From: Amycolatopsis saalfeldensis
GTDB lineage: Bacteria; Actinomycetota; Actinomycetes; Mycobacteriales; Pseudonocardiaceae
Direction: 5' to 3'
Assembly (NCBI RefSeq): GCF_900110575.1
Contig: NZ_FOEF01000030.1
Coordinates: 1 to 64,000 of the forward strand
Length of the DNA stretch: 64,000 nt
Positions 8,343-17,713 of this stretch are shown here, piece by piece. Every line of letters starts with the position of its first letter. The stretch's first letter is position 1. The notes beneath the pieces are model-generated. The model was not told the DNA's origin. It saw only the letters and a list, made by a program, of their open reading frames with translations, and made no database searches. A program made the position numbers and the translations under genes.

Positions 8343-9261
8343 GCCGGAGGTCGTTCCGCCGCGCATCAACGGGCACCCGCGTTCGGAAGCCACGGACCTG
8401 GGTGCCGACCTGCAGCTGCCTCGGCAGAGGTTCTTCCGCCGGTCGCCGGCCCCGCCCACGGGCGAGACCCGGCGCGTGCGCAAGCTGCGCAAGAAGCTTG
8501 CCGAGCACACCGCGATCAGCACCTTCATGGACGACCGGAACTGGACCGAGGCGGACACGCCCCGCGTGCTGACCGAGCGTTCCAAGGCCGCCGAGGCGGC
8601 GAAGCTGCAGAGGCTGCTGCACGACACCAACCGTCGTGCACTGTCGACCGCGCGCTGGCGCACCGCCATCACCTACGCCGCCGGCGCGGGCCTGGTGCTG
8701 AGCCTGTTCGTGTCCACGGCGAACGTGCACGACACCGTCGCCGGTGGCGCTCCCGAGGGCAGCGGCAAGTGGTGGTTCGCCTGGACAGTCGAGCCGGCCA
8801 TCGCCCTGCTGATGCTGTCGCTGTTCGCCTTCCAGGCGTTCATGGCCACTCGTGGCGTGCACGTCGACGATCCAGCGGTCAAGCGAACCGAAAAAGCGTT
8901 GCTGGCAACCACCTTCGTGCTCAACACCTGGCACCACCTGCCGTTCGTGGCCGACAGGTTCGACTTCGTCGAACTCGTCAGCCACGGGGTGTGGCCACTG
9001 CTTGCGGTGCTGATCGTGACCTGCGTGCCGCGGATGTGGGCGTACTTCGGCTACCTCGACCACGGCGGCCTGCTGCCCGCGGATCCGCACCTGCGGGACA
9101 AGCTCGAAGTCGCCCGGCAGTGGATCGCAGACGGTGTTCTGCCAGTCAGTCCCGGCCGGAAAGAACTTGAGCGGACCTACCGCGAGCACGGCATGAAGGT
9201 CGGCACCGGGATGGTCCAGCGGGTCCACCGCTGCCTCAACGGCCGCACCGAACTTCTCTGA
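8323..9261 (+). CDS. SpdB/DUF2637-like membrane protein
   Basis: The 312-aa product has a charged N-terminus and four predicted membrane spans at about 110-235, with intervening segments such as NVHDTVAG and a histidine-containing TWHHLPF. Its C-terminal soluble part (about 240-312) looks like a winged helix. This layout matches the DUF2637/SpdB-type proteins that sit before TraB in actinomycete conjugative plasmids and help plasmids spread through mycelium. GGAGGA lies 8 nt before the ATG at 8323. It is the first sizeable gene of a same-strand run through the TraB-like translocase. Confidence 0.65.
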   Translation: MTTSFAEPEVVPPRINGHPRSEATDLGADLQLPRQRFFRRSPAPPTGETRRVRKLRKKLAEHTAISTFMDDRNWTEADTPRVLTERSKAAEAAKLQRLLHDTNRRALSTARWRTAITYAAGAGLVLSLFVSTANVHDTVAGGAPEGSGKWWFAWTVEPAIALLMLSLFAFQAFMATRGVHVDDPAVKRTEKALLATTFVLNTWHHLPFVADRFDFVELVSHGVWPLLAVLIVTCVPRMWAYFGYLDHGGLLPADPHLRDKLEVARQWIADGVLPVSPGRKELERTYREHGMKVGTGMVQRVHRCLNGRTELL

Positions 9262-9296
9262 TCAGCAACGACCGGCCAACCCAGGAGGTGAACCAG

Positions 9297-11102
9297 ATGA
9301 CCACCGAAACCACCGACGTCACAGACGAGTCCACCACGGACAGCGCAACACCGTTGGCCCGCAACGTGTTCGAGAGCACCCCGCTCCCGGCTCTAGACGA
9401 CTCGGCATCGGCACAGGAGCCGGAGGCCACGACCACTTCGGCAACGACGGCGACGGAGAAGGGCAAGGACGGCAAGACCGAGACCACGACCGCGTCGCAA
9501 GGAATCTCGGCCTCAAGGTTGCTCGGTTGGTCGGCTCCCGTCGTGGCGCTCGTGGCAGGCGGCGCGATGTGGGCGGTATCCCCGCTTCTCGCGCTCGGGG
9601 TGTTCGGTGGAACCGCGGCGGCCGGCGGTGCCGGGCTGGCTGCGCACCGGATGATGCGCAACCGCAAGGGATCCGGCCGCCGGACACCGGCGCCCGCACC
9701 CCGCTCCATGGGGATGGGGCGGGGCCGCGGTCTGCTACCGCGGTCCCGATCCGGCGCGGCTCCGCGCGGGAGCAGCGGGTCCGGCGGCCGCGGCGTGTTC
9801 GGCCGAGGCGGTGGCAGCGCGCGGCGGACAGGACCAGGCAGGGCCGGTGCCGCCGGCACGGGACGCCGATCGCTGATGAGCCGGCTGACTCCGGCGCGCT
9901 CGCGTGCCGCACGAGCGTCCGCGACACCCCCATCGACGCCCGGACGCGCCGGACGACGTCAGGTCGGTGGCGCCGCGAGCGGCGGCAACGGACGGCGCAG
10001 GTTCGGACGGCGCGGCTCCGGTGGCGCCGCCGGGAGCAGCGGAGCGGGACGAGGACGCTCGGCGGCCGGCCGCAAGGGCACGTCCGGCGGGCGCAAGGGA
10101 TCCGGGACCGCCTCGACGTCCGGCACCGGACGTGGATCCGGGGGACGCGGCAAGTCCGGCTCGGGCAACAAGAACACGGGACGCCGTCACCTGTGGCCGT
10201 TCCGCGGGCGCGGCAAGGGAGCCGCGGCCGAGGACGCCGGCGATCGTTCGCGTGGACGACGCCGACGTCGACGGGGCCGTGGCCGCGGGAAACCCGGTCA
10301 GGACACGAACACGAACCCGGAGACCAAAAAGGACGACACCGCTGATCAGACAGGACGCCGACGCCGCCGATGGTGGCGTCGCAAGCGGAGCAAGGAAGCC
10401 GAGGGCGCAAAACCGCAACCAGACAAGTCCGGTTCGGACAGTGAAGCCAAGCCGGAGCCGGACAAAGGCAGCCGCACCCGTCGCCGTCGGCGGCGCCGCC
10501 GACGGGGCAACTCGGCGCGCGACAAGGACTTTCCGTTCGACGACGCCGGATTCTCCAATCCGCCGCTCGACCCCACTGGTGAGGACGGGCGACGGAAATC
10601 GCGCACCGGCAAGGAGAAGCCGACCTCGGCGCCGAAGGACACGCCAGCCTCAGAGCAGCCGCCCGAGGCACCGAAGCCAAAGGCGGCCCCGAAGCCGGTT
10701 GAGGAAGCCGACATCGACGACCAGGGACACCCCGCCACACCAGCACCACCGCGACCGCAACCCGCAGCCGCGACCGGAACAGATGGAAGGAGCAGTGCGA
10801 TGGAGACCGACATCGGAACGACCGGGATGGCCGCCCAGGAAGACCCGTCGACCCACACGACGACAGCGTCCGCGTTCGGCGACGCCGCGGACAACGCGCG
10901 AGCGTCGGCAACCCAGTTCACCGAGAAGGAGCGGAACCTGCGGCTGCAGGCCGGTCTTCTCTCCGACAAGCCGGACATGGCCGAGGCACAGCAGCGCTTC
11001 TCGCAGGAGGCCACCGCCGCGGGTGAGACCGCGGACCTGCGCACCGGCATGGCCGCGGGCTACGACGCCCTCGGGGCCGTGAGCCGCGGCAAGGCCAGCT
11101 AA
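9297..11102 (+). CDS. Membrane-anchored Arg/Gly-rich low-complexity protein
   Basis: The start is taken as the ATG at 9297, because the GTG at 9288 overlaps the AGGAGG ribosome-binding site. The 601-aa product has an acidic Thr/Ser-rich N-terminus, two hydrophobic segments at about 78-115, and then over 350 residues dominated by Arg, Gly, Ser and Lys, including long RGRG and RRRRRR tracts. The last 150 residues are more ordinary. The basic tail would bind nucleic acid non-specifically next to the membrane. It lies directly before the TraB-like gene. I recognise no named family. The Arg-rich section is also open in other frames, so its exact reading depends on sequence quality. Confidence 0.7.
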   Translation: MTTETTDVTDESTTDSATPLARNVFESTPLPALDDSASAQEPEATTTSATTATEKGKDGKTETTTASQGISASRLLGWSAPVVALVAGGAMWAVSPLLALGVFGGTAAAGGAGLAAHRMMRNRKGSGRRTPAPAPRSMGMGRGRGLLPRSRSGAAPRGSSGSGGRGVFGRGGGSARRTGPGRAGAAGTGRRSLMSRLTPARSRAARASATPPSTPGRAGRRQVGGAASGGNGRRRFGRRGSGGAAGSSGAGRGRSAAGRKGTSGGRKGSGTASTSGTGRGSGGRGKSGSGNKNTGRRHLWPFRGRGKGAAAEDAGDRSRGRRRRRRGRGRGKPGQDTNTNPETKKDDTADQTGRRRRRWWRRKRSKEAEGAKPQPDKSGSDSEAKPEPDKGSRTRRRRRRRRRGNSARDKDFPFDDAGFSNPPLDPTGEDGRRKSRTGKEKPTSAPKDTPASEQPPEAPKPKAAPKPVEEADIDDQGHPATPAPPRPQPAAATGTDGRSSAMETDIGTTGMAAQEDPSTHTTTASAFGDAADNARASATQFTEKERNLRLQAGLLSDKPDMAEAQQRFSQEATAAGETADLRTGMAAGYDALGAVSRGKAS

Positions 11103-11120
11103 ACCCCATGGTCCTCGAAC

Positions 11121-11161
11121 GGGGCCGCGGCCGCGAGCTGACTCCTCGCGGTCGCGGCCCC
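11121..11161. terminator. 17-bp hairpin before the TraB-like gene
   Basis: Arms 11121-11137 and 11145-11161 pair with one mismatch around a 7-nt loop. It starts 18 nt after the previous stop and ends 28 nt before the translocase GTG. It could terminate or attenuate transcription inside the transfer operon. Confidence 0.55.
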
Positions 11162-11189
11162 CTGATACATCGATTGGAGGTAGAAACCC

Positions 11190-13523
11190 GTGCTCCCGTA
11201 CAAAGTTGTCTTCACGTGTGGCGCAGGCGTGTTGACGCTGGCGTTCGGGATGCTGCCGGCCATCTTCGAAGCGCCGCCGTTGGCCGCCGTCGCGATCACA
11301 GGCGTTTTCGCGGCTGTGTGCGTGCTGATCGCGGACCGTCTGGTGCACGGATCCCGCCTGACCCGGGGATGGTCGTACAAGGTCAAGGTGCTCGCCACGC
11401 GCTTCATCGCCGCGGGTGCCACGGTGTTCGTTGCAGCTGTGCTCGTCCTGCAGCTGATCGGGATCCGGTGGTGGGCGGTCTGGTTGATGGGCCTGGCCGC
11501 GACGGTGCTCGTGGAGACGGGCGTCGCAGCAGCACTGGAGTACTACTGGTTCCGGTTGCAGCCGAAAGTGAAGCCGGAGCCCGAACCCAAGCCGGAGAAC
11601 TCGGTGGGAGCAGCTGCGCCGTCGGGCGTTACAGCTGTGTCGCACGAGGTTGTGCGCACCGCCGGTTCAGCGGTGACCGTGCTCGAGCGGGCCGACCTCC
11701 AGCTCGATCACACACAGCTGCTGTTCAAGCGCGCGCTGACCGAAGCCGGGTTCGGATGGCTGGCACAGCAGGGATACAAGCCGATTCACGACTTCGGCGC
11801 GAAGTTTCAGGTGCAGGTTCCTCCGGAGCGGCTCGCACTCGCGGGCAGCGACACGAGCAAGGCGTCGCTGCCCACGTCGGCGGCCGAGCCGATCGCGATC
11901 GCGCTCGCCCACTTGATGCGCATGCCCTTGCAGTCGAAGTGGGTGAACATCCGCAAGGAGCCCGCCGCCGGTGCCTACTCGATTTCCGTGGTGACCCAGG
12001 ACGTCACCGGCCGGCTGTATCCGTACGAGGATTGCCTGGAGTGGGCGTCGCTGCGCGACCCCGCGCGGGTCGGATTCGGCCTAGACACCGAGCCGGTTTT
12101 CCTTCCCCTGCGCCAGCACGGCCAGCACATCGGACAGACGCGGTCGGGAAAGTCGTCGCTGATCAACACCCTGATCGCCTACATCACCCGCTGCCGCGAT
12201 GCCGTGCTTTGGGTGTGCGGCACGGAGAAGCTCTACGACCTCGTCATGGGTTGGCTGGAGATCTACCTGGGGACCGACTTCGACCTGCCGTTCGACTGGG
12301 TCGCCAACGGACCTCAGGACACGGTGGACATGCTGTGCGCGGCGATGAGCGTGGCACGGTACCGCCAGTCGCAGCCGCTGTCGCAGCGCACCGCATGGCC
12401 GACCGTGATCGTGCTGATGGACGAGGCGTCGTTCGCGCTGCGGAACAAGAGCGTGCGTGGTGTCTACAACGGACAGAGCTACTACGCCGCGCAAATGGGC
12501 GCGATGATCGGCCAGGGCGCCGGTTCGGGAGAGGTCTTCCTGCACTACGCCACGCAGCGCGACACCAACGATCAGCTCGGCGACCAGGGTGGCGACCTGC
12601 AGGCTCAGGCGGGGTTCACCACCGCGTTCCGGATCAAGGACCTGGCCACCATCGGGCGGCTGATGGGCGACTACAAGCTGGAAGTCCCCCGACACAAGGG
12701 CGAGTTCTGGCTCGACGACGGCGACGGCAACTACCCGCAGCTGGTCAAGGCTCCCTACATTCAGGAGGTCGACCCCACCAAGGACAAGCTCCACAGTGGA
12801 CTCACTCTGTCGGACGTCGCCTGGGCTCGGCGGAATTTCGTGCGCCGTCTCGACGCGGGCTCGGCGGCTGCCGCCGGACCGAAGTACGCCGCACGCCACA
12901 CCCGCTACACCCCGGCGTTCCAGGCGTACCTGACCGGTGCTCCGTGCATCGCCCCGGCGCGAGCGGTCGGACCGAGCGAACCGCTGAAGCCCACGACCCC
13001 GGCCGCCCCGGCCGGGCAGACGGAGCCGCTGACCGGCGGGGCCGGCGGCGGGCTGGCGGTGGCGGTGGCGGTCGAAGCCTCCCCGGAGGCGGTCGCCCGG
13101 CTCGCCCAGATGGCCGGAGTGGACCTGACCAAGATGAGCGCCGCCGAACAAGCCGGATTCGCCACGACCGTGGCCGAAGTCGAGCAGCAGTACGGATCCT
13201 TCGACGCGTTCCTGCAGGCGCAGACCGGGACCGCGGCAGCGACGCCGAGCCCGGCGCCGCAGTACGCGCCACCGCAGTACACGCCGCATCCGGCGGCGAA
13301 GACACGAGCCGATCGGATCGTCGAGATCGTCGCTGACGCCGATACACAGCCCGTGCGCCGCGCAGTGATCCTCGCAGCGCTGCGCGCGGACGGTGACCCG
13401 GTGACGTCAGAGCCCAGCTTCCAGAACGGGCTGGCCAAGCTCGTGGACACCGGACTGCTGATCAAGGTCGACACCGGGCTGTACGCAACCCCGGATCGCC
13501 ACGACAGCCGCGAAACCGCATGA
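11190..13523 (+). CDS. traB: TraB/FtsK-SpoIIIE-type DNA translocase
   Basis: This 777-aa protein is the likely conjugative DNA pump. Four hydrophobic segments fall in the first 130 residues, followed by a linker and an FtsK-type motor with Walker A GQTRSGKS at 315-322 and Walker B VIVLMDE at 406-412. The C-terminal 70 residues (about 705-770) form a predicted winged helix, the part of TraB and FtsK-gamma that recognises short DNA repeats. In actinomycetes a single such hexameric translocase transfers double-stranded plasmid DNA, without a relaxase. The GTG start has GGAGG 8 nt upstream. The stop overlaps the next start by ATGA. The gene symbol is by family analogy. Confidence 0.85.
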   Translation: MLPYKVVFTCGAGVLTLAFGMLPAIFEAPPLAAVAITGVFAAVCVLIADRLVHGSRLTRGWSYKVKVLATRFIAAGATVFVAAVLVLQLIGIRWWAVWLMGLAATVLVETGVAAALEYYWFRLQPKVKPEPEPKPENSVGAAAPSGVTAVSHEVVRTAGSAVTVLERADLQLDHTQLLFKRALTEAGFGWLAQQGYKPIHDFGAKFQVQVPPERLALAGSDTSKASLPTSAAEPIAIALAHLMRMPLQSKWVNIRKEPAAGAYSISVVTQDVTGRLYPYEDCLEWASLRDPARVGFGLDTEPVFLPLRQHGQHIGQTRSGKSSLINTLIAYITRCRDAVLWVCGTEKLYDLVMGWLEIYLGTDFDLPFDWVANGPQDTVDMLCAAMSVARYRQSQPLSQRTAWPTVIVLMDEASFALRNKSVRGVYNGQSYYAAQMGAMIGQGAGSGEVFLHYATQRDTNDQLGDQGGDLQAQAGFTTAFRIKDLATIGRLMGDYKLEVPRHKGEFWLDDGDGNYPQLVKAPYIQEVDPTKDKLHSGLTLSDVAWARRNFVRRLDAGSAAAAGPKYAARHTRYTPAFQAYLTGAPCIAPARAVGPSEPLKPTTPAAPAGQTEPLTGGAGGGLAVAVAVEASPEAVARLAQMAGVDLTKMSAAEQAGFATTVAEVEQQYGSFDAFLQAQTGTAAATPSPAPQYAPPQYTPHPAAKTRADRIVEIVADADTQPVRRAVILAALRADGDPVTSEPSFQNGLAKLVDTGLLIKVDTGLYATPDRHDSRETA

Positions 13524-14182
13524 CCGCGCCACTGAACCCAGCCCCTTACCGCCGATGGGAGAAAGCCATGATCGAGCACCGCCAGCGTGATGTGTACGAC
13601 CGTCTTGATGACGACCTGACGCAGGAAATCCTGAAGAACAAGGGACTTCGGGAGTCTCACGCCACCAACCCGGATTACCGGCGCCTGTTTGATCGGCGGG
13701 TCAACGCGCTCACCGGGACACTGCTGCGGTTCCAGGAGAACGTGCCCCGGCTGCGTGAGATCGACGATGAGCTGAAGCAGGCCCGCGACGACTTCGCCGA
13801 CGCGCGCCGAGACGAGGCTTCGGTCGGTGTGGGCCGGCTTTTCCTGCTGGGGCTGCTGACCCTGGCAGGGCTGACGCTCGCGCTGGCCGGCCTGTTCGGC
13901 GGATGGGTGTGGCCGATCACGCTGATCGGAGCGCTCGCCGCCGGTGGTGGCGGGTTGCGCCTGTACGTGCGAATCCAGTTCAAGCGCGACTCCGCCGACG
14001 ACCGCGATGACGCCGCAGGCGACGTACAGCGGTTGCTCGCCGAGAAGCGACAGCTCCTGCCGCAGCTGCAGCAGGAGGCCCAGGAGGCGCCGCTGCCGGT
14101 CGCGTCCGACGGCACGGTCCCGCTGTTCGCGCGGCAGGACACCGGCGACGCCGAGGACACGGTCCTCGCGGCGCAGCGATGA
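13520..14182 (+). CDS. Membrane protein with coiled coils, transfer operon
   Basis: The 220-aa product has a helical charged segment (REIDDELKQARDDFADARRD), a hairpin of two membrane spans at about 110-150, and a second coiled coil (VQRLLAEKRQLLPQLQQEA). It starts in an ATGA overlap with the translocase gene, so the two are translationally coupled. A second in-frame ATG at 13568 is possible. No family is recognised. Its position suggests an accessory part of the transfer machinery. Confidence 0.65.
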   Translation: MTAPLNPAPYRRWEKAMIEHRQRDVYDRLDDDLTQEILKNKGLRESHATNPDYRRLFDRRVNALTGTLLRFQENVPRLREIDDELKQARDDFADARRDEASVGVGRLFLLGLLTLAGLTLALAGLFGGWVWPITLIGALAAGGGGLRLYVRIQFKRDSADDRDDAAGDVQRLLAEKRQLLPQLQQEAQEAPLPVASDGTVPLFARQDTGDAEDTVLAAQR

Positions 14183-14382
14183 ATCCCCGCAGCACCACCG
14201 TGTCCGGAGCATCCGCGACCACCGGATGCCCCGGAGACGGGGCCCCGCCGTACCGACGAGAGGACTCGGTTGTGACCACTGTCGATCGTCCCGATGCGAC
14301 CTACATCCCCCGTTGCCGCGACGTCGTGCTGTGGGTGTGTGGCACCGAGAAGCTCTACGACCTCGGCGCGGGCTGGCTCTAG
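14179..14382 (+). pseudogene. Orphan duplicated fragment of the TraB-like gene
   Basis: The frame starts in an ATGA overlap with the upstream gene. Its last 26 residues (YIPRCRDVVLWVCGTEKLYD and onward) copy the translocase segment just after Walker A, with only a few changes, then it stops at TAG. The nucleotide match covers about 14303-14378 against 12180-12255, diverged at third positions. The first 40 residues are unlike traB. It is probably a decayed partial duplication rather than a working gene, although the overlapping start means it could still be translated as a 67-aa peptide. Confidence 0.65.
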
Positions 14383-14527
14383 ATCGTCCCCGACGCGCGC
14401 CGCGAAATACCCGTCGACGGCGGCGGATTACTGAGCCCGCCGCGGCGCCGCACCGGCTGATCAGCACCGTCACCACCGCCAGCGCACCCACCCCGTCCGG
14501 AATCCCACGATCACAAGGAGAAACCCG

Positions 14528-15757
14528 GTGACCACACCGACCGGCCCGCAGCCGCACATCGTCTTGCAAGGCCCCAGCGCCTCCGGCAAGACGAAGACCG
14601 TCCAGCAGATGATCGGCGACCAGCTCGCCCACGACGGCCGCGTGTACGCCTTCACCCCGAACCGGTGGCTGAGCAACCTCGCCGCGACGGGCCTGCCGGT
14701 CCAGGTGCCCGGCGACACAGGAGAGGGAAGCTGGTGCACACCCAGCCTGGACTTCCTCCTCAACGCCGCCCGCATGGCCGTGACCGAACCCGACGGCGAC
14801 CTGCTCGTCGTGCTCGACGACCCGGACCCCGACCTCACCGTGGACCAGATCGCGAACCTCGTGACCACCCTGGGGGCGACCGGCGACACCGGCCTGCGGG
14901 TCCTAGTCGCCACCCAGAACAGCGAAGACTTCCCGAAGATGGTGCGCGCCGCGCTGGAAGAGACCGCCGTCCTCCTGCGTACCCCACTGCCGAGCCGAAG
15001 CCGCGGCGTCACCAGCCCTCCGGAACCGGCCGCGCCCAGCGCTGCCCTGGACAGGGCCGCGCTGTCGGAGGCGCTGGCGGTCGTCGGCCAAGCGGGCCGA
15101 GGCCGCCACACTCTCATCATCGGCGAGGCGGGCATGCTACTGACCCACACGCTGCAGTCCGAGCTCGCCGCGCTGCCCAGCGGCCTGCTGTGGGCGCACA
15201 CCGCGCGCCCCGACCGCCTTCGCGGTGTCACCGCACACCTGGACACCGCGCACGCTGAACTGTTCGTGCTGATCAGGCAGGCCGCGGCGGTCGTGATCGA
15301 CCGCGGCGACCGGCAAGGCCGCAACGCCGGCACCGAGGCCGACGACACCACGATCCTGGTCCTCATCGACGGCGCGTTCGACGAGAACACCATGACCGAC
15401 TGGCCCGCCAAGACGGTCGAAGACCTGCAGGTCCTCCTGGAGTACGGGCTGCAATGGAACGTGCGCGCCGTGATCACCGTCCCGGATCGGGCGCGCGTGC
15501 CGGCGCTGCTGCTGGATCGCTTCGAGCAGCAGCGCACCACCACCCGGATCGTCGACCTGCCGGCACTCACCTGGCCGGAGAACGCCGAAACCGCTGATCG
15601 CAGCCGGGAACTCGACCGGCTGCTGCGCGAAGTTCGCGCGTGGTTCGAGCAGCGCTACCGCCCCGGATGCCACGTCACACTCGAGTTGCCGCCGGAGATC
15701 GCTCCTGGCGACTTCCGTTGCCGGGTCGTTCCACAACACGCCTCGGCGAGCGCCTGA
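14528..15757 (+). CDS. P-loop ATPase with a second, degenerate ATPase-like half
   Basis: The 409-aa product begins with a clear P-loop, GPSASGKT at 15-22, and a Walker B-like DLLVVLDD at 91-98. The second half repeats the layout: LIIGEAGMLLTH stands where a second Walker A would be but lacks the GKS/T, and TILVLIDGAFDE resembles Walker B. It looks like a tandem FtsK/HerA-like ATPase with an inactive second domain. AAGGAGA precedes the GTG start. Being last in the transfer run, it may assist the TraB-like pump. This role is inference. Confidence 0.6.
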   Translation: MTTPTGPQPHIVLQGPSASGKTKTVQQMIGDQLAHDGRVYAFTPNRWLSNLAATGLPVQVPGDTGEGSWCTPSLDFLLNAARMAVTEPDGDLLVVLDDPDPDLTVDQIANLVTTLGATGDTGLRVLVATQNSEDFPKMVRAALEETAVLLRTPLPSRSRGVTSPPEPAAPSAALDRAALSEALAVVGQAGRGRHTLIIGEAGMLLTHTLQSELAALPSGLLWAHTARPDRLRGVTAHLDTAHAELFVLIRQAAAVVIDRGDRQGRNAGTEADDTTILVLIDGAFDENTMTDWPAKTVEDLQVLLEYGLQWNVRAVITVPDRARVPALLLDRFEQQRTTTRIVDLPALTWPENAETADRSRELDRLLREVRAWFEQRYRPGCHVTLELPPEIAPGDFRCRVVPQHASASA

Positions 15758-15774
15758 GTCCTCAGCTCTCATCG

Positions 15775-15819
15775 GCGCCGTCGGCCCACGGGCGTCCGTG
15801 CCCCACGGGCCGACGGCGC
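15775..15819. terminator. Bidirectional terminator between convergent genes
   Basis: GCGCCGTCGGCCC (15775-15787) pairs perfectly with GGGCCGACGGCGC (15807-15819). It lies between the end of the rightward transfer run and the end of the leftward gene at 15858, the right place for a shared terminator. Confidence 0.75.
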
Positions 15820-15857
15820 TTAAGTCGACGACGAGCAGGGCCGACCGCGGCCACGCC

Positions 15858-16334
15858 TCAGCGGGCCTGGCGAGACCGGTGCGCCAGTGCTAACTCGGCA
15901 ATCGACGGGACGGCGAACACCCAGCCACTGATCAGCATGATCCCGGCGCCGGTCTCGAAGCGGACCACAGACACCGACAGCAGTCCAATGAGGATCCACA
16001 CCACCACGTCGGCGATCAGGTACGCGGCAACGAAACCGGTCGGCACGCGCGACCCGGCCCAGCGGAACACCAGGGTGATCAGCAGCAGGCCGACAGCGGC
16101 CGTGATGACCGCAGTGGCACCCGTCACCCCGGCGTCGCCGAGCTCGGTCCGGACCGCGTCGGCAACGGCGGGATTGCGGCCCAGTACGAGCAACGTCACG
16201 CCCCAGGCCACCACAGCGATCACCGCGCAGACCGAGGAGGTCGCGCGGCGCACTGTCAGATTTTGGTTCCCCTCCACCGCGGCCACCCTACGCAGGGCCG
16301 CCGGATCCGGTGATGCGTGCCGCCACCGGCGCAC
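15858..16334 (-). CDS. Small four-span membrane protein
   Basis: The 158-aa product has four hydrophobic stretches (SSVCAVIAVVAWGVTLLVL, ATAVITAAVGLLLITLVF, GFVAAYLIADVVVWILIGLL, IMLISGWVFAVPSIAELAL) and a short basic tail. It is divergent from the MFS gene, with 107 bp between starts. No family is recognised and the GTG start has no good ribosome-binding site. A downstream in-frame GTG is possible. Confidence 0.6.
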   Translation of the reverse strand: MRRWRHASPDPAALRRVAAVEGNQNLTVRRATSSVCAVIAVVAWGVTLLVLGRNPAVADAVRTELGDAGVTGATAVITAAVGLLLITLVFRWAGSRVPTGFVAAYLIADVVVWILIGLLSVSVVRFETGAGIMLISGWVFAVPSIAELALAHRSRQAR

Positions 16335-16441
16335 AGCATTCGGTAACCGAGCTGTGACTCTAAGCCCTGTTCATCGACGCGATCGTGGCTATATTGCCAG
16401 GGGTTGAATAGCACCGAGCAGGGTTCAGACCGGGGGAGAAG

Positions 16442-17713
16442 ATGACGGAGGACGAACCGAGAGCTGCTCGGCCTGCCACTTTCCGCGATGTCTTCACCGT
16501 CGGGCAGTTCCGTGTTCTCTGGCTGGCGCATCTGCAGTCGGTTCTCGGCGACCAGCTCGCCCGTGTCGCTTTGTCGATACTCGTGTTCGATCGAACCGGT
16601 TCGCCCGCCTGGGCGGCGATCACCTACGCCATGACGATCCTGCCGAACCTGGCCGGGGGAGCGCTGCTGTCCGGCCTGGCCGACAGGTTTCCCCGGCGTG
16701 CAGTCATGGTGACCGCGGATGTGCTGCGGGCGGTGCTGGTCGCGGTCATGGCACTGCCCGGCCAGCCGATCCTCGTGATGGTGGTGCTGCTGGCCGTGGT
16801 CCAGGTGCTCTACGCGCCGTTCACCGCCGCGCGCAGCGCGGTGATGCCCGCGGTGCTCGAGGGTGACCGGTTCATCGTCGGCACGGCGGTCATGCGCACC
16901 ACCGACCAGCTCGGTCACATCGCCGGCTTCGGTGTCGGCGCCGCGCTGGTGACCGCGCTGGGGACACACACGACACTGGCGGTGGACGCGGGCACCTTCG
17001 CCCTCTCGGCGCTGCTGCTGGCTCTTGGCGTCCGCCCGCACCGGCCGCCGGCGTCCGGAACGCAGGCTCGCGGCGCGCGAGCCTGGTGGCACACCCTGCG
17101 TGCCGGCTTCAGCCTGGTGACCGGCGATCGCCGTCTGCGCGCGCTGATCGGGCTGGCTTGCGTGTCGGGGTTCTACGTCATCCCGGAAGGCCTCGCCGTC
17201 CCCTACGCCGCGCAGATCCACGGCGGCACGCTCGCGGTCGGGCTGCTGCTGGCCGCGAACCCCGTCGGCGCGGTGCTGGGCATGCTGACGCTCAAGAGCG
17301 TGCGGCCGGATCGGCGTCTGCGGCTGATGGGCCCGCTGGCCGTAGCAACGTGCGCGGTGCTGATGCCGACCGCGTGGGCGCCGCCGCTGGCGGTGACCGT
17401 CGTGTTGTGGGTGGCCAACGGATTCTTCTCGGCCTACGACATGGTCGCCAACACCACATTCGTGCAGATCGTCCCCGACGCGTCCCGCGGCCAGGCGATC
17501 GGCCTGGCCGTCGCGGCGATGCAGACGGCGCAGGGGGGCGGCGTGGTGATCGGCGGACTGCTGGCGCAGGCCATCACCCCGGCGGTCGTGATCGGCCTCG
17601 CCGGCCTCGGCGGGACGGTCGCGGCGATGACAGCCTCGGCCGCCTGGAGCAGGACGACGCCGCTCCTGCCCCGGACAGGGCAGGGGCGCGGCGCGACCAG
17701 CACCGGCACGTAG
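16442..17713 (+). CDS. MFS transporter
   Basis: The 423-aa product has about twelve hydrophobic spans, and the cytoplasmic loop GLADRFPRRAVM between spans 2 and 3 matches the MFS signature GxLaDrxgrr. It resembles the drug-exporter/MFS_3 type of 12-span antiporter from actinobacteria. The substrate is unknown. The ATG at 16442 has GGGGGAG 5-11 nt upstream. A hairpin overlaps the stop codon. The two tiny leftward ORFs that follow on the other strand converge on this gene's end. Confidence 0.85.
   Translation: MTEDEPRAARPATFRDVFTVGQFRVLWLAHLQSVLGDQLARVALSILVFDRTGSPAWAAITYAMTILPNLAGGALLSGLADRFPRRAVMVTADVLRAVLVAVMALPGQPILVMVVLLAVVQVLYAPFTAARSAVMPAVLEGDRFIVGTAVMRTTDQLGHIAGFGVGAALVTALGTHTTLAVDAGTFALSALLLALGVRPHRPPASGTQARGARAWWHTLRAGFSLVTGDRRLRALIGLACVSGFYVIPEGLAVPYAAQIHGGTLAVGLLLAANPVGAVLGMLTLKSVRPDRRLRLMGPLAVATCAVLMPTAWAPPLAVTVVLWVANGFFSAYDMVANTTFVQIVPDASRGQAIGLAVAAMQTAQGGGVVIGGLLAQAITPAVVIGLAGLGGTVAAMTASAAWSRTTPLLPRTGQGRGATSTGT

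Noticed and set aside
9319..10911. Long leftward frame rich in Arg and Cys opposite the Arg-rich membrane protein
   Set aside because: Its composition mirrors the sense strand repeats, and there is no start signal or domain.
11108..13336. A 742-codon rightward frame over the TraB-like gene
   Set aside because: The other frame has clear Walker A and B motifs and a good ribosome-binding site; this one is Arg/Ala/Gly shadow sequence.
14384..17482. A shared 17-bp string (AGATCGTCCCCGACGCG) at 14384 and in the MFS gene at 17466
   Set aside because: The match does not extend, and a string of common GC-rich codons can recur by chance.
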